The notes below the pieces were generated by a model, which did not search any database, was not told the DNA's origin, and was given only the letters and a program-made list of their open reading frames with translations. From assembly GCF_015477835.1 (NCBI RefSeq), contig NZ_JADLQN010000001.1, forward strand, positions 2,604,001 to 2,668,000: a stretch of DNA of 64,000 bases. Direction: 5' to 3'. The position numbers were made by a program, and so were the translations under genes. The DNA is from Nocardia higoensis (GTDB lineage Bacteria; Actinomycetota; Actinomycetes; Mycobacteriales; Mycobacteriaceae). Positions 35,433 through 47,557 of the stretch are shown here, piece after piece; position 1 is the stretch's first letter, and each line of letters opens with the position of its first letter.

Positions 35433-38400
35433 ATGGGACGGCGGAACGGTGGTGTCGGCGAGGCGATGGGGACAGGTTCCTCGGGGGTGACAGATGCTGT
35501 GGGGGCGCCGGCGGACGGTACCGGACAGAGTGCGTCCGGGAACAGCGGTGCGGGCGCGCCCGGCTGGATTCGGCGACTGTGGACGGAGAGCCTGCGCCAT
35601 CCCGGCACCCTGGCAGGCATCGGGGCAACGCTGCTGGCGGGCGCGCTCGTCGAGGTGGCCGCCCCGCTGCTGACCAAGCGCGCGCTTGACGCGGCGAGCG
35701 TCGGCGACACCGGCGTCATCGGGACAGTCGCGATCCTGCTCGCCCTGCTGGCCGTGGGGCGTTTCGGCGCGGCATTCGGCCGCAGATTGCTGGCCGGGCG
35801 GTTGTCGCTGGATGTCCAGCACGGCCTGCGCGTGCGGGCGCTGCGCTCGCTGCAGCGTCTCGACGGCGCCGGACAGGACGCGCTGCGCACCGGCCAGGTG
35901 GTCTCTCGTTCGATCACCGATCTGCAGCTGGTCCAGGGGTTGCTGGCGATGGTGCCGCTGTCGGGGATGGCGCTGTTGCAGTTCGCGCTGGCCGCGACGG
36001 TGATGGTGTGGCTGTCGCCGCCGCTGGCCGTGGTCGCGCTGCTGGTGGTACCCGGCATCGGGTTCACGGTCTACCGGATGCGGCCGCGGCTGTTCGCGGC
36101 GACCTGGTCGGCCCAGCAGCGCGCCGCCGACCTGGCCCAGCACGTCGAGGAGACCGTCACCGGCGTGCGAGTGGTGAAGGGCTTCGGGCAGGAGGCCAGG
36201 ATGGTGGACCTGCTCGAACGGCATGCCCGCCGCCTCTACAGCGAAAGGATGCGGGCGGCCGTCATCGACTCGCGGTTCGCGCCGGTGGTGGCGGCCATCC
36301 CGCAAGCCGGTCTGGTGGCGGTGATCGCCTTCGGCGGCTGGCTGGCGTTGCGCGGCTCGATCAGCGCGGGCACCTTCCTCGCCTTCGCCGCCTACGTCTC
36401 GACCATGACCTCCGCGACTCGCGCGATGTCCTCGGTGGTCATCCTGGCCCAGCTCACCAGGGCCGCCGCCGAGCGGGTCTACCAGGTCATCGACACCGCG
36501 CCCACCCTCGTCGACCCGCCGCACCCGCGGCCGCTGCCGGACGGCCCGCTCGGCATCGAGATCGACGCGCTCACCTTCGGCTTCGAGCCGGACCGCCCCA
36601 TCCTGCGGGATTTCGACCTCACCGTCCGTCCGGGCGAGACCGTCGCGATCATCGGGCCCGCCGGCGCGGGCAAGACCACTCTGTCGCTGCTCCTGCCGCG
36701 TTTCTACGCCCCGGACTCCGGCGCCATCCGCCTCTTCGGGGCCGGCGGCGCTGCCGCGGTTCCCGGCACGACCGGCCCGAGCGGCGGAAACGGTTCGGGC
36801 CGCCCGGACGGATCGGCCGAAGGAAGCGCCGCGCGCGACGGGGCAGGATCCACGCCCCGAGCCGGCTCCGCCGACAGCGTCGACCTCGCCGACGTCGCCG
36901 CCGACGAACTGCGCGCGGCGGTGGGCGTCGTGTTCGACGACCCGTTCCTGTTCTCCGACACCATCGCGGCCAACATCTGTCTGGGCAGGCCCGAGGCGAC
37001 CGACGCCGAGATCCGCCGCGCCGCCGAGATGGCCGCCGCCGACGAGTTCATCGCCGAGTTGCCCGACGGCTACGACACCGTGGTCGGCGAGCGCGGCCTG
37101 ACGCTGTCAGGCGGCCAGCGCCAACGCATCGCCCTGGCCAGGGTGCTGCTCGCCCGACCGCGGATCCTCGTCCTCGACGACGCCACCTCGGCTGTCGACG
37201 CCGTCACCGAGGCCGCCATCTTCGACTCCCTGCCCGATCAGGGCGGGCGGACCACGATCATCCTCGCGCACCGGGAGTCCACCCTCGCGCACGCCGATCG
37301 CGTGATCCGGCTGCCCGGCGCGGCCGGCCCGTCGGTGCCCGTCGCCGACACCGCGCCGGTCGTGCGCACGCGCAAGCTCGCCCCGGCGACCAAGCCGGGC
37401 GGCTTCGGCCGGGCGGCCGCCGACATCGCCGAGACCCCGCAGCTGCGCCGCACGCTGGCGGCCCTGCCGCCCGCCACCGAGGAACCCGGACTCGACGACG
37501 CCCGGCTGCGCACGCCCGATCCCGGCTTCCGCCTGGTCCGGTTGCTGCGCCCGGTGCGTCTTCTGGTCGCCTCCGTAGTGGCGCTGCTCGCCGCCGACGC
37601 GCTGCTCGGCGTCGCCTTCCCGCCGCTGGTCCGCTACGCCCTCGACACCGGCGTGGGCGCGGGCGAATCCGGTGCTCTGGTGCGCGCCGCGATCATCGGC
37701 ACGCTGCTGGTCGCGGCCTCGCTCGCGATCGGCGCGGTGACGATCGTGCTGACCGCCCGCACCGGCGAACGCGTCCTCTATGGCCTGCGCGTGCGCAGCT
37801 ACGCGCACCTGCAACGGCTCGGCCTGGACTATTACGAACGGGAGCTGTCCGGCCGGATCATGACCAGGATGACCACCGACGTGGACGCGCTGTCGAGCTT
37901 CCTGCAGACCGGGGTGGCGACCACGTTGATCGGGCTGCTCACCGTGGTCGGCATCGCGGTCGCGCTGCTGGTCATCGATTTCTCGCTGGCGCTGGTCGTG
38001 CTGGCCGCGGTGCCGCCGCTGATCCTGGCGACGGTGCTGTTCCGGCGGGTGTCCTCCACCGCGTACTCGATCTCGCGCGAACACGTGTCGGCGGTGAACG
38101 CCGACTTCCAGGAGAACGTCACCGGCCTGCGCGCGGTGCAGGCCAACCGGCACGAACCCTTCGCCGCCCGCCGCTTCGCCGAGTACTCCCAGCGCTACCG
38201 CGACTCCCGGATGCGCGCGCAGCGGGCGATCGCGCTGTATTTCGCGTTCGTCGTGTCCTGGGCGGATCTGGCGCTGGCCGTGGTGGTGTACTTCGGCGCC
38301 CGCGAAGTCGCCACCGGCGCCACCACGCCGGGCACGCTGGTGGCGTTCGTGCTGTATCTGCAACTGCTGTTCGGCCCGATCACCCAGCTGTCCCAGGTCT

Positions 38401-39287
38401 TCGACGGCTACCAGCAGGCTCGGGTCGGCCTGCGCCGCATCGGCGACCTGCTGCGCACCCCCTCCTCGATCGCCGCCGATCCACCGGGAGCCACCCCCGT
38501 CACCGGTCACCTGCGTGGCGAGGTCGGGTTCGACGACGTGCGCTTCCGCTATCCCGGGACCGCCGATCCGGCGCTGTGCGGCGTCACCCTCGCGATCCCG
38601 GCGGGCTCGACGGTGGCGCTGGTCGGTCCGACCGGGGCGGGCAAGTCGACCATCGTCAAACTGCTGGCCCGCCTCTACGATCTGCCCCGCACCGAGACCG
38701 CGGGCGGGTCCATCGAGGTGGACGGGGTGGACCTGCGCGATTACCGGCTCGCCGACTACCGTGCCCGCCTGGGCATCGTGCCGCAGGAAGCTCACCTGTT
38801 CACCGGCGACGTGGCCAGCAACATTGCATTCGGGAAACCATCCGCGAGCGAAGCGGAGATCGCCGCCGCCGTCGACGCGGTCGGCGCGACCGCCATGATC
38901 GCCTCGCTGCCACGGGGACTTCGCCAGCCGGTCGGCGAGCGCGGACGCGGGCTCTCGGCGGGCCAGCGCCAGCTGATCGCGCTCGCCCGCGCCGAACTCG
39001 TCCGCCCCGACCTGCTGCTGCTCGACGAGGCGACCGCCACCCTCGACCCGGACACCGAGGCATCGGTGCTGGCAGCGAGCAGTTCCGTGGCCCGGGGACG
39101 CACCACGGTGGTGGTCGCGCACCGGCTGGCGACCGCGGCGCGGGCCGACGCCATCGCGGTCGTGGAGCGCGGACGCGTCGTCGAGTTCGGCCCCCACGAG
39201 CGCTTGCTGGCCGGGGGCGGACCCTACGCGCGGCTGTGGTCGGCGGGGCTCGCGACCGCCTCGCCCGGCGCCGTCACAGAAGGGTGA
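35433..39287 (+). CDS. Fused ABC exporter with two TMD-NBD halves in one chain
   Basis: About 1284 aa, a full-length B-type multidrug/lipid exporter (TMD-NBD-TMD-NBD). NBD1: Walker [10 protein letters not shown] near residue 410, LSGGQRQR near 559, Walker [13 protein letters not shown] near 579 with Asp in place of the catalytic Glu. NBD2: GPTGAGKST near 1065, LSAGQRQL near 1174 and [12 protein letters not shown] near 1195 with the normal Glu. So site 1 is degenerate and site 2 catalytic, as in heterodimeric exporters. NBD1 carries a 45-residue Gly/Ser/Pro-rich insertion (about 438-482) between Walker A and the Q-loop. Start uncertain: ATG 35433 or ATG 35466, neither with a strong ribosome-binding site. 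Confidence 0.9.
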   Translation: MGRRNGGVGEAMGTGSSGVTDAVGAPADGTGQSASGNSGAGAPGWIRRLWTESLRHPGTLAGIGATLLAGALVEVAAPLLTKRALDAASVGDTGVIGTVAILLALLAVGRFGAAFGRRLLAGRLSLDVQHGLRVRALRSLQRLDGAGQDALRTGQVVSRSITDLQLVQGLLAMVPLSGMALLQFALAATVMVWLSPPLAVVALLVVPGIGFTVYRMRPRLFAATWSAQQRAADLAQHVEETVTGVRVVKGFGQEARMVDLLERHARRLYSERMRAAVIDSRFAPVVAAIPQAGLVAVIAFGGWLALRGSISAGTFLAFAAYVSTMTSATRAMSSVVILAQLTRAAAERVYQVIDTAPTLVDPPHPRPLPDGPLGIEIDALTFGFEPDRPILRDFDLTVRPGETVAIIGPAGAGKTTLSLLLPRFYAPDSGAIRLFGAGGAAAVPGTTGPSGGNGSGRPDGSAEGSAARDGAGSTPRAGSADSVDLADVAADELRAAVGVVFDDPFLFSDTIAANICLGRPEATDAEIRRAAEMAAADEFIAELPDGYDTVVGERGLTLSGGQRQRIALARVLLARPRILVLDDATSAVDAVTEAAIFDSLPDQGGRTTIILAHRESTLAHADRVIRLPGAAGPSVPVADTAPVVRTRKLAPATKPGGFGRAAADIAETPQLRRTLAALPPATEEPGLDDARLRTPDPGFRLVRLLRPVRLLVASVVALLAADALLGVAFPPLVRYALDTGVGAGESGALVRAAIIGTLLVAASLAIGAVTIVLTARTGERVLYGLRVRSYAHLQRLGLDYYERELSGRIMTRMTTDVDALSSFLQTGVATTLIGLLTVVGIAVALLVIDFSLALVVLAAVPPLILATVLFRRVSSTAYSISREHVSAVNADFQENVTGLRAVQANRHEPFAARRFAEYSQRYRDSRMRAQRAIALYFAFVVSWADLALAVVVYFGAREVATGATTPGTLVAFVLYLQLLFGPITQLSQVFDGYQQARVGLRRIGDLLRTPSSIAADPPGATPVTGHLRGEVGFDDVRFRYPGTADPALCGVTLAIPAGSTVALVGPTGAGKSTIVKLLARLYDLPRTETAGGSIEVDGVDLRDYRLADYRARLGIVPQEAHLFTGDVASNIAFGKPSASEAEIAAAVDAVGATAMIASLPRGLRQPVGERGRGLSAGQRQLIALARAELVRPDLLLLDEATATLDPDTEASVLAASSSVARGRTTVVVAHRLATAARADAIAVVERGRVVEFGPHERLLAGGGPYARLWSAGLATASPGAVTEG

Positions 39288-39498
39288 CGCGGACGACACT
39301 GTTCGGAAGCGAAGGAATAAGGTCGACGCCGGACGGGTCGAACACAAATGGGTTCGGTTCCGGTGGGTGGTGCTGGCAACGCTGATCGTCTGCTGGGCAT
39401 ATCCTCGACAGAGGCGCATCGGCGCGCACCCGCCGATCCCCGTGCCAGCACGTCACAAACGTCGCAGCGCAAAGAACGAAATGAGGCGAACACCTGCT

Positions 39499-42400
39499 GT
39501 GAGCAGTTCAACTTCCCAGTTCGGTCAGAACCAGTGGCTGGTCGACGAGATGTACCTCAAGTTCCAAGAGGATCCATCTTCGGTCGACGAGAGCTGGCAC
39601 GAATTCCTCGCCGACTACACACCCGAGCCCAACTCCGAAGCAGGCGACAACGGCCGCGTGGCCGCCGCCCCGCCGGGTGCAGCTCCCTCACAGCAATCGG
39701 CAACGCCCGCCACCGAGACGGCCGCGTCCCAGGCTCCCGCTCCCCAGGCCGCCGCGCCGAAGGCAGCCGCCCCCAAGGCGGCGCCCGCGGCAGCGCCCGC
39801 GCCCAAGACGGCGGCTCCCAAGGCCGCGCCGGCTCCTGCGGCGAAGGCCCCCACCACGCGCGCCCCGCAGACCACCCCGGCCCCCGCCTCCAACGCCGCG
39901 CCGACTTCCGGCGGTCCCAAGCCCGCCGCCGCCGACGACGAATCCAAGGTGCTGCGCGGCGCGGCCGCCGCCGTCGTCAAGAACATGTCGGCCTCGCTGG
40001 CCATCCCGACCGCCACCTCGGTCCGCGCCATCCCGGCCAAGCTGATGATCGACAACCGTCTGGTCATCAACAACCACCTCGCCCGTACCCGCGGCGGCAA
40101 GATCTCCTTCACCCACCTGCTCGGTTACGCGATCGTGCAGGCGGTCAAGGCGTTCCCGAACATGAACCGCCACTTCGCCGAGATCGACGGCAAGCCGCAC
40201 GCGATCACCCCCGCGCACACCAACCTCGGCCTGGCCATCGACCTGCCGGGCAAGGACGGCAGCCGCTCGCTGGTCGTCGCCGCCATCAAGGCCACCGAGG
40301 ACATGGGCTTCGCCCAGTTCCACGCCGCGTACGAGGACATCGTCCGCCGCGCCCGGGTGAACAAGCTGACCGCCGAGGACTTCTCCGGCGTCACCATCTC
40401 GCTGACCAACCCCGGCACCATCGGCACCGTGCACTCGGTGCCGCGCCTGATGCCCAACCAGGGCGCCATCATCGGCGCGGGCGCCATGGAGTACCCGGCC
40501 GAGTTCCAGGGCATGAGCGACGAGCGCATCGCCGAGATCGGCGTCGGCAAGCTCATGACGCTGACCTCGACCTACGATCACCGCATCATCCAGGGCGCGG
40601 AGTCCGGTGATTTCCTGCGCACCATCCACCAGCTGCTGATCTCCGACGAGTTCTACGACGAGATCTTCCACGGCCTCGGCGTGCCCTACGAGCCGGTCCG
40701 CTGGCGCAAGGACGTCAAGGAACGCGGCGTCGACAAGAGCACCCGGGTGCTCGAGATGATCGCGGCCTACCGCAACCGCGGCCACCTGATGGCCGACACC
40801 GACCCGCTGCGCCTGGTCAAGGACAAGTTCCGCAGCCACCCCGACCTCGACGTCACCACCCATGGGCTGACCCTGTGGGATCTGGACCGCGAGTTCAACG
40901 TCGGCGGCTTCCACGGCCAGGAGCGGATGAAGCTGCGCGACGTGCTGTCGGTGCTGCGCGACGCGTACGCCCGTCACGTCGGTGTCGAGTACACCCACAT
41001 CCTCGACACCGAGCAGCTGCAGTGGATCCAGGACCGCGTCGAGCAGAAGCACGTCAAGCCGACCGTCGCCCAGCAGAAGTACATCCTGAACCGGCTCAAC
41101 GCCGCCGAGGCGTTCGAGACCTTCCTGCAGACCAAGTACGTCGGCCAGAAGCGCTTCTCGCTGGAGGGCGCCGAAGCGGTCATCCCGATGATGGACGCCG
41201 TGCTCGACCAGAGCGCCGAGCACTCGCTCGACGAGGTCATCATCGGTATGCCGCACCGCGGCAGGCTCAACGTGCTCGCCAATATCGTCGGCAAGCCCTA
41301 CTCGAAGATCTTCACCGAGTTCGAGGGCAACATGAACCCGGCCGCCACCCACGGCTCCGGCGACGTGAAGTACCACCTGGGCGCCAAGGGCACCTACCTG
41401 CAGATGTTCGGCGACAACGAGATCCAGGTCTCGCTCACCGCCAACCCCTCGCATCTGGAGGCGGTCGACCCGGTGCTCGAGGGTCTGGCGCGCGCCAAGC
41501 AGGACCTGCTCGACAAGGGCGACGGCCCCGAGGGCTTCTCGGTCATGCCGCTGATGCTGCACGGCGACGCCGCGTTCGCCGGTCAGGGCGTGGTCGCCGA
41601 GACGCTGAACCTCTCGGGCCTGCGCGGTTACCGCACCGGCGGCACCATCCACATCGTGGTGAACAACCAGATCGGCTTCACCACCGCCCCGGAGAACAGC
41701 CGCTCCACCGAATACTCCACCGACATCGCGAAATTCATCGGCGCGCCGATCTTCCACGTCAACGGCGACGACCCGGAGGCCTGCGACTGGGTCGCGCGCC
41801 TGGCCGTCGACTTCCGCCAGAAGTTCCGCAAGGACGTGGTCATCGACCTGATCTGCTACCGCCGTCGCGGCCACAACGAGGGCGACGACCCGTCGATGAC
41901 CCAGCCGTACATGTACGACGTCATCGACACCAAGCGCTCGGTCCGCAAGAGCTACACCGAGAGCCTGATCGGCCGTGGCGACATCTCGCTCAAGGAGGCC
42001 GAGGACGCGCTGCGCGACTACCAGGGCCAGCTGGAGCGCGTGTTCAACGAGGTCCGCGAGCTGGAGAAGTACCCGCCGGGCCCCAGTGAGTCCGTCGAGG
42101 GCGACCAGACCGTGCCCGGCACCGTGCACACCGCGGTCGACAAGTCGGTCCTGCAGCGCATCGGCGATGCCTTCCTCAATGTGCCGGACGGCTTCAACGT
42201 GCACCCGCGCGTCAAGCCGGTGCTGGAGAAGCGCCGCGAGATGGCCTACGAAGGCAAGATCGACTGGGCCTTCGCCGAGTTGCTGGCCTTCGGCACACTC
42301 ATCGACGAAGGCAAGGCGGTCCGCCTCACCGGTCAGGACTCCCGCCGCGGCACCTTCACGCAGCGCCACGCCGTCCTGATCGACCGCAAGACCGCCGAGG

Positions 42401-43311
42401 AATACACCCCGCTGCACAACATCGGCAGCGAGAACCCCGGCTGGTTCGCCGTCCACGACTCGGCGCTGAGCGAATTCGCCGCCGTCGGTTTCGAATACGG
42501 CTACTCGCTGGGCAACCCGAATGCCCTGGTGCTGTGGGAGGCGCAGTTCGGCGACTTCGTCAACGGCGCGCAATCCATCATCGACGAGTTCATCTCCTCC
42601 GGTGAGGCCAAGTGGGGCCAGCTCTCCGATGTCGTGCTGCTACTGCCGCACGGCCACGAGGGCCAGGGCCCGGACCACACCTCCGGCCGCATCGAGCGCT
42701 TCCTCCAGCTGTGCGCGGAGGGCTCGATGACCGTGGCGGTGCCGTCCACCCCGGCGAACTACTTCCACCTGCTGCGCCGCCATCACCACGACGGCATCCG
42801 CCGCCCGCTGATCGTCTTCACCCCGAAGTCGATGCTGCGCAACAAGGCCGTGGTCTCCGACATCAAGGACTTCACCGAGTCGAAGTTCCGCTCGGTGTTC
42901 GAGGAGCCCGCCTACGAGCAGGGCATCGGCGACCGCTCCAAGGTCAAGCGCGTCCTGCTGACCAGCGGCAAGCTCTACTGGGAGCTGGCCGCGGAGAAGG
43001 CCAAGCACAAGCGCGAAGACGTGGCGATCGTGCGCGTCGAGCAGCTCTACCCGATGCCGAAGTTCCGCCTGAACGAGGCACTCGAGGGCTACCCGAACGC
43101 GACCGACATCGCCTGGGTCCAGGAAGAACCGGCCAACCAGGGCGCCTGGCCCTTCTACGGCCTCAACCTGCCCGAGCACCTGCCCGAGCGCTTCGGCCGC
43201 CTGCGCCGCATCTCGCGGCGCGCCATGTCGGCGCCGTCCTCGGGTTCGTCGAAGGTGCACGCGGTGGAGCAGGCCGAGATCGTCGGCGAGGCTTTCGCCC
43301 CGACCAACTGA
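39499..43311 (+). CDS. kgd: Multifunctional 2-oxoglutarate decarboxylase/dehydrogenase E1-E2 (Kgd/OdhA)
   Basis: 1270-aa TCA-cycle enzyme of the Kgd/OdhA/SucA type. The N-terminus ([20 protein letters not shown]) matches mycobacterial Kgd, so GTG 39499 is chosen over in-frame starts at 39367 and 39481. After an Ala/Pro-rich linker comes an E2-type acyltransferase domain with its active-site motif [10 protein letters not shown] (His near 361), then a ThDP-dependent E1 domain ([28 protein letters not shown] near 690; [30 protein letters not shown]). It decarboxylates 2-oxoglutarate and, with lipoyl partners, makes succinyl-CoA; in relatives it is inhibited by the FHA protein GarA under kinase control. 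A strong terminator follows. Confidence 0.96.
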   Translation: MSSSTSQFGQNQWLVDEMYLKFQEDPSSVDESWHEFLADYTPEPNSEAGDNGRVAAAPPGAAPSQQSATPATETAASQAPAPQAAAPKAAAPKAAPAAAPAPKTAAPKAAPAPAAKAPTTRAPQTTPAPASNAAPTSGGPKPAAADDESKVLRGAAAAVVKNMSASLAIPTATSVRAIPAKLMIDNRLVINNHLARTRGGKISFTHLLGYAIVQAVKAFPNMNRHFAEIDGKPHAITPAHTNLGLAIDLPGKDGSRSLVVAAIKATEDMGFAQFHAAYEDIVRRARVNKLTAEDFSGVTISLTNPGTIGTVHSVPRLMPNQGAIIGAGAMEYPAEFQGMSDERIAEIGVGKLMTLTSTYDHRIIQGAESGDFLRTIHQLLISDEFYDEIFHGLGVPYEPVRWRKDVKERGVDKSTRVLEMIAAYRNRGHLMADTDPLRLVKDKFRSHPDLDVTTHGLTLWDLDREFNVGGFHGQERMKLRDVLSVLRDAYARHVGVEYTHILDTEQLQWIQDRVEQKHVKPTVAQQKYILNRLNAAEAFETFLQTKYVGQKRFSLEGAEAVIPMMDAVLDQSAEHSLDEVIIGMPHRGRLNVLANIVGKPYSKIFTEFEGNMNPAATHGSGDVKYHLGAKGTYLQMFGDNEIQVSLTANPSHLEAVDPVLEGLARAKQDLLDKGDGPEGFSVMPLMLHGDAAFAGQGVVAETLNLSGLRGYRTGGTIHIVVNNQIGFTTAPENSRSTEYSTDIAKFIGAPIFHVNGDDPEACDWVARLAVDFRQKFRKDVVIDLICYRRRGHNEGDDPSMTQPYMYDVIDTKRSVRKSYTESLIGRGDISLKEAEDALRDYQGQLERVFNEVRELEKYPPGPSESVEGDQTVPGTVHTAVDKSVLQRIGDAFLNVPDGFNVHPRVKPVLEKRREMAYEGKIDWAFAELLAFGTLIDEGKAVRLTGQDSRRGTFTQRHAVLIDRKTAEEYTPLHNIGSENPGWFAVHDSALSEFAAVGFEYGYSLGNPNALVLWEAQFGDFVNGAQSIIDEFISSGEAKWGQLSDVVLLLPHGHEGQGPDHTSGRIERFLQLCAEGSMTVAVPSTPANYFHLLRRHHHDGIRRPLIVFTPKSMLRNKAVVSDIKDFTESKFRSVFEEPAYEQGIGDRSKVKRVLLTSGKLYWELAAEKAKHKREDVAIVRVEQLYPMPKFRLNEALEGYPNATDIAWVQEEPANQGAWPFYGLNLPEHLPERFGRLRRISRRAMSAPSSGSSKVHAVEQAEIVGEAFAPTN

Positions 43312-43323
43312 TCTCCACCGGCG

Positions 43324-43367
43324 TGGCGTGGGGCCGGGCAAGCATGGGCTTGCCCGGCCCCACGCCA
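43324..43367 (+). terminator. Strong rho-independent terminator of kgd
   Basis: A perfect 20-bp GC-rich stem (43324-43343 with 43348-43367) with a 4-nt loop, 12 bp after the kgd stop, followed by TTTCT. Confidence 0.9.
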
Positions 43368-43745
43368 TTTCTATGCCCCTGCCTGAGCCGCGCTGCGTGG
43401 TCGGAGTCATCGCACGTAGCGCTGGCAGCGCTCCTGTCCCGGGACACCCGTGTCAAACCCGGACTTCTGGGTCGGGGGTCGGCCCGGACATGTTGCCGGA
43501 GAAGCACTTTGCACCGACATCGAGCGCTTCCTCATCGGACATGTCACATCACAGACAGCAGGTCCGACAGCGCGTGCGGGTGAACTGCCGGCCCGGTGGT
43601 GAAGACGATGCCGGCCGCAGTACCCGATGTCGCGGGGGCGGGTGCACCCTGCGGAAAATCGGTTGGCCGCCGTGCCCGATGCTGCCAGGCTGGATGCTCA
43701 CCGGCGCCGGGGGCGCCGACCGTCGCCATCGGAGAGGAGCTCAGT
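43368..43745. other. Intergenic region upstream of the heterodimeric ABC exporter
   Basis: 378 bp with no gene I can support. GGAGAGGAG at about 43731-43739 is the ribosome-binding site of the next gene. The frame of the next gene stays open back to 43596 but without transporter homology. Confidence 0.5.
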
Positions 43746-45560
43746 GTGTCCGTCATGGTCGACGAACGTGCCGACGCCGAGGTCGACAGACCGGGGCCGC
43801 GGCAGCGATCTCGCGGCAGATGGACGGCGCTGCTGCGTTTCCTGCCGTACCTGCGGCCGCACCGGATCACGCTGATCGCGGCCACCGCGCTGTCTGTGGT
43901 GGCGATGCTTACCGCAGTGCTGACGCCGCTGGTGGTCGCGCGAATCGTGGACGGCCCCATCGCGGGAGGAGATCTGCGCGGGGTGCTGCTGCCGGTGACC
44001 GCGGTGCTGGTATTGGGTGTGATCGAGTCCGTGGGTGTGTGGGGGCGACGCTGGCTGCTGGCAGAACCGGCCACCCGCTTCGAGACGACCATGCGCGCCA
44101 AGATGTTCGGCGCGCTGCAGGCGCGGTCGATCGGCCGCCACGACGCCTGGGAATCGGGTCAATTGCTCTCTCGCGCCGTCGACGACCTCGCGACCTTGCG
44201 CCGGTTCATCGCGTTCGCCGGTCCCGTGCTGGTGATCCACCTCGTGGTGATCCCGATCGGGTTGGTGGTGCTGGCGGTGATGAGCTGGCAGATCGGGCTG
44301 GTCTACGCCGTCGCCGCGGTGCCGCTGGCCGCCGTCTGCGCGCGCTTCGAGCGCCGCTACGCGGTGGCCTCGCGACGTTCGCAAGATCAGGCGGGCGATC
44401 TGGCGACCACCGCCCAGGAGTCGGCGCAGGGTATCCGGGTGCTCAAGGCGTTCGGCCGTGGTGTGTTCTTCGAGGCGCGGTTCGCGGCGCAGGCACGGGA
44501 GCTGCGGCGGACCGAGATGGACAAGGTCCGCCTCGACGCCACGCTCTGGTCGGCGATGGTGTCGCTGTCGGAGCTGATTCTGGTGTTCGCGCTCGGATTC
44601 GGCGTCTATTCGGTGGTTCAGGGGACGATGTCGCTGGGCGCGGTGGTCGGCACGATCACGTTGGCCACCTTCCTGCAGTGGCCGATCATCTGGACCGGCT
44701 TCCTGCTCGCCGAGCTCAACGACGCCGCTACCGCCGCCGACCGCTACTGGGAGATCGTCGACACCCCGGTCGACATCACCGATCCGGCCGATCCGGTGCC
44801 GCTGCCGGACCGGCCGCGCGGCGAATTGTCGCTGGAGAACGTTTGTTTCGCCTTTCCGGATGCGCAAGCGCCGGTGCTGCACGACATCTCACTGAGGGTG
44901 CGCCCGGGCGAGACGGTCGCGCTGGTCGGCGCGACCGGCAGCGGAAAGACGGCGCTGCTCAACCTGATTCCGCGGCTGCACGATGTCACCGGCGGATCCG
45001 TGCGCATCGACGGGATAGACATCCGGCGGCTGCGGCTGACGGACCTACGGTCGCTGGTAACGGTGGCTTTCGAGGAGCCGGTGCTGTTCTCGGCGAGCGT
45101 GCGGGAGAACGTCGCGCTCGGTGATCCCACGGCGAGCGACGCGCAGGTGCGGGCGGCACTGGAGGTCGCGCAGGCGAGCGAATTCGTGGACAGGCTGCCG
45201 TGGGTCCTGGACACCCGGATCGGAGAGCAGGGCCTGAGCCTGTCGGGTGGACAACGGCAGCGCCTCGCCCTCGCGCGGGCGGTGCTGAGCAGGGCCGGGC
45301 AGGAACGGCGGGCCCGCATCGTCGTCCTGGACGATCCGCTCTCGGCCCTGGACGTGCAGACCGAGGAACGGGTGCAGCAACGGCTGCGCGGCGCACTGGC
45401 CGGAGCCACCACCGTGCTCGTCGCGCACCGGCCGTCGACGGCCGCGCTGGCCGACCGCGTCGCGTTACTCGCCGAGGGCCGCATCGTGGCCGAGGGCACC
45501 CACGAGAACCTGCTGCGGACCAGCAGCCGATATCGCGAGCTGATGGGAGGCGAACCGTGA
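43746..45560 (+). CDS. ABC exporter half-transporter A (degenerate NBD)
   Basis: 604 aa: a six-helix TMD followed by one NBD. Walker A is GATGSGKTA near residue 395, the signature LSGGQRQR near 499 and Walker B IVVLDDPLSALD near 525, where Asp replaces the catalytic Glu. The partner encoded immediately downstream keeps Glu, so the two should form a heterodimer with one working ATP site, like TM287/288 or LmrCD. The GTG at 43746 has GGAGAGGAG about 7 bp upstream. The last bases (GTGA) overlap the partner's start. Confidence 0.9.
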   Translation: MSVMVDERADAEVDRPGPRQRSRGRWTALLRFLPYLRPHRITLIAATALSVVAMLTAVLTPLVVARIVDGPIAGGDLRGVLLPVTAVLVLGVIESVGVWGRRWLLAEPATRFETTMRAKMFGALQARSIGRHDAWESGQLLSRAVDDLATLRRFIAFAGPVLVIHLVVIPIGLVVLAVMSWQIGLVYAVAAVPLAAVCARFERRYAVASRRSQDQAGDLATTAQESAQGIRVLKAFGRGVFFEARFAAQARELRRTEMDKVRLDATLWSAMVSLSELILVFALGFGVYSVVQGTMSLGAVVGTITLATFLQWPIIWTGFLLAELNDAATAADRYWEIVDTPVDITDPADPVPLPDRPRGELSLENVCFAFPDAQAPVLHDISLRVRPGETVALVGATGSGKTALLNLIPRLHDVTGGSVRIDGIDIRRLRLTDLRSLVTVAFEEPVLFSASVRENVALGDPTASDAQVRAALEVAQASEFVDRLPWVLDTRIGEQGLSLSGGQRQRLALARAVLSRAGQERRARIVVLDDPLSALDVQTEERVQQRLRGALAGATTVLVAHRPSTAALADRVALLAEGRIVAEGTHENLLRTSSRYRELMGGEP

Positions 45561-47434
45561 GCGCTGAGGGCAGCGTGGCCGAGCGTGAGGCGGGCCCCGA
45601 CGACGCTTCCGAATGGCGGGGCATCGCCAACGAGGACACCGAGGTCACCGAGAGCGGCAACCTGGTGCTCGCCCGCCGGTCGCGGCGGCTGTTGGCGGAA
45701 CTCGTTCGCCCCTACCGTGGATTGCTGGCGCTGGCGCTGGCGATCATCGTGGTGGACAACGCCGCCACGGTGGTCGGGCCGCTGTTCATCGCCTACGGAC
45801 TCGATCGCGGCATCGCCGCGGGAAGCCAGGGCGACTGGGGGCCGGCGACCGTGGCCATCGGCGGCTACCTGGGCGCGGCGCTGCTGGGCGGGGTGACCAC
45901 GTTCTTCTTCGTCCGCGTCGCGGGCAGGCTCAGCCAGAACGTGCTCTACGACCTCCGCATGCGCGCCTTCGCCCACACCCAGCGGCTCGACGTCGGGTTC
46001 CACGAGAAATACACCTCGGGCAAGATCGTCGCCCGCCTCACCGGCGACATCGAGACCTTGCAGGAATTGCTGGAGGGCGCGCTCAACGAGGCCCTCAGCG
46101 CGATCCTGTCCGTGCTCACCATCGCAGTGCTGCTGGTGTATCTCGACCGACCGCTGGCCGCGGTCGTCTTCGCCGGTTTCGTGCCGCTGTACCTGGTCAC
46201 CCGCTGGGCGCAGCGCAGGCAGCGCGCAGGTTACCGCCGTACCCGCGGCGCCATCGCCGCGGTGGTGGTGCATTTCGTGGAGGCGATGGGAGGCATGCGC
46301 GCGGTGCAGGCATTCCGGCGCGAGGGCCGCAACGAGGCGGTGCTTGCCGCCGAGGATGGCGCCTACCGCCGGGCCAACGTCACCGCCTCGCGCGGAATGG
46401 GCGACTACGCGGGCCTGACCCGATTGCTGGGCAACCTCACCATGGTGGTCGTACTCGTGGTGGGAGCGCAGCGGGTGATCCACGGCGACCTCGCGGTCGG
46501 CGTGCTCGCGGCCTACCTGCTCTATCTGAAGAACTTCTACGGTCCGCTGGACGAACTGGCACAGGTGTTCAATTCCTACCAGTCCGCCGCGGCGGCACTG
46601 GAGAAGATCTCCGGTGTGCTCGAGGAGCGGCCTTTGGTGCCCGAGCCGACCGATCCGATTCCGCTGCCGAAGGTGTCGGGCGCGGTGCGGATGGAGCGCG
46701 TGTGGTTCGACTACGGGGGCGCCGACGCCGAATCGCGGCGAGCCACCGGTCCGGTGCTGCCGGAGTTCACGCTCGACATCCCGGCCGGACAGGTGGTCGC
46801 CCTGGTAGGGCCGACGGGATCGGGCAAGTCGACACTGGTCAAGCTGCTCACCCGCTTCTACGATCCCTCGGGTGGCCGGGTGAGGCTGGACGGCGTCGAC
46901 CTGCGCCGCATCGCCGACGCGGATCTGCGCCGCCACGTCGTCATGATCACCCAGGAGTCGTATCTGTTCGCCGGTTCGGTGGCCGACAACATCCGCCTCG
47001 GCCGGCCCGGGGCCACCGACGCCGAGGTGCATGCCGCCGCACGCGCGGTCGGTCTGTTCGACCTCGTCGCGGAGCTGCCCGACGGCTTCGACACCGACGT
47101 GCGCCGGCGCGGCGGCCGCCTGTCGGCCGGGCAACGCCAGCTGGTGGCCTTCGCCCGGGTGTTCCTGGCCGATCCGGCGGTGATCGTGCTGGACGAAGCC
47201 ACCTCCAGCCTGGACATTCCCGGCGAACGCCTGGTGCAGCGAGCGCTGGAAACCGTGCTGCGCGACCGCACCGCCGTGATCATCGCCCACCGCCTGTCCA
47301 CGGTCGCGATCGCCGACCGGGTGTTGGTGCTCGAGGACGGCCGCATCATCGAGGACGGCGTACCCGCCGAATTGATCGCGGGCGATGGCGTATTCGCGGG
47401 TATGCACGCGGCGTGGCGGGAATCGCTGGTCTGA
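45557..47434 (+). CDS. ABC exporter half-transporter B (catalytic NBD)
   Basis: 625 aa, TMD-NBD. Walker A GPTGSGKST near residue 418, signature LSAGQRQL near 522 and Walker B VIVLDEATSSLD near 542 with the catalytic Glu. GTG start overlaps the stop of half-transporter A (GTGA) with GGGAGG upstream. This is probably a multidrug or lipid exporter; related pairs in mycolic-acid actinomycetes are annotated as drug exporters, but the substrate cannot be read here. Confidence 0.91.
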   Translation: MSAEGSVAEREAGPDDASEWRGIANEDTEVTESGNLVLARRSRRLLAELVRPYRGLLALALAIIVVDNAATVVGPLFIAYGLDRGIAAGSQGDWGPATVAIGGYLGAALLGGVTTFFFVRVAGRLSQNVLYDLRMRAFAHTQRLDVGFHEKYTSGKIVARLTGDIETLQELLEGALNEALSAILSVLTIAVLLVYLDRPLAAVVFAGFVPLYLVTRWAQRRQRAGYRRTRGAIAAVVVHFVEAMGGMRAVQAFRREGRNEAVLAAEDGAYRRANVTASRGMGDYAGLTRLLGNLTMVVVLVVGAQRVIHGDLAVGVLAAYLLYLKNFYGPLDELAQVFNSYQSAAAALEKISGVLEERPLVPEPTDPIPLPKVSGAVRMERVWFDYGGADAESRRATGPVLPEFTLDIPAGQVVALVGPTGSGKSTLVKLLTRFYDPSGGRVRLDGVDLRRIADADLRRHVVMITQESYLFAGSVADNIRLGRPGATDAEVHAAARAVGLFDLVAELPDGFDTDVRRRGGRLSAGQRQLVAFARVFLADPAVIVLDEATSSLDIPGERLVQRALETVLRDRTAVIIAHRLSTVAIADRVLVLEDGRIIEDGVPAELIAGDGVFAGMHAAWRESLV

Positions 47435-47468
47435 TCATCGCGGCCCGTGGCTGATGGAGGCCGGGGAA

Positions 47469-47497
47469 GGTCCCGAACCAGGGCAGGGTTCGGGACC
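47469..47497. terminator. Hairpin between convergent genes
   Basis: A perfect 11-bp stem (47469-47479 with 47487-47497) and a 7-nt loop between the ABC exporter stop and the minus-strand gene at 47558. No T-run on either strand, so it is only a possible bidirectional terminator. Confidence 0.4.
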
Positions 47498-47557
47498 AGG
47501 GGCAGGGGCGAGAGCGGGAATGCCGAGAGCGGAAGGGGATCTCGGCGACGTCGGAAC

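Noticed and set aside
37107..39419. 770-codon minus-strand open frame (and a similar one at 44744-47407)
   Set aside because: Antisense of certain ABC exporter genes; no motifs.
39688..42573. 961-codon minus-strand open frame
   Set aside because: Antisense of kgd; His/Val/Gln-rich with no recognisable domain.
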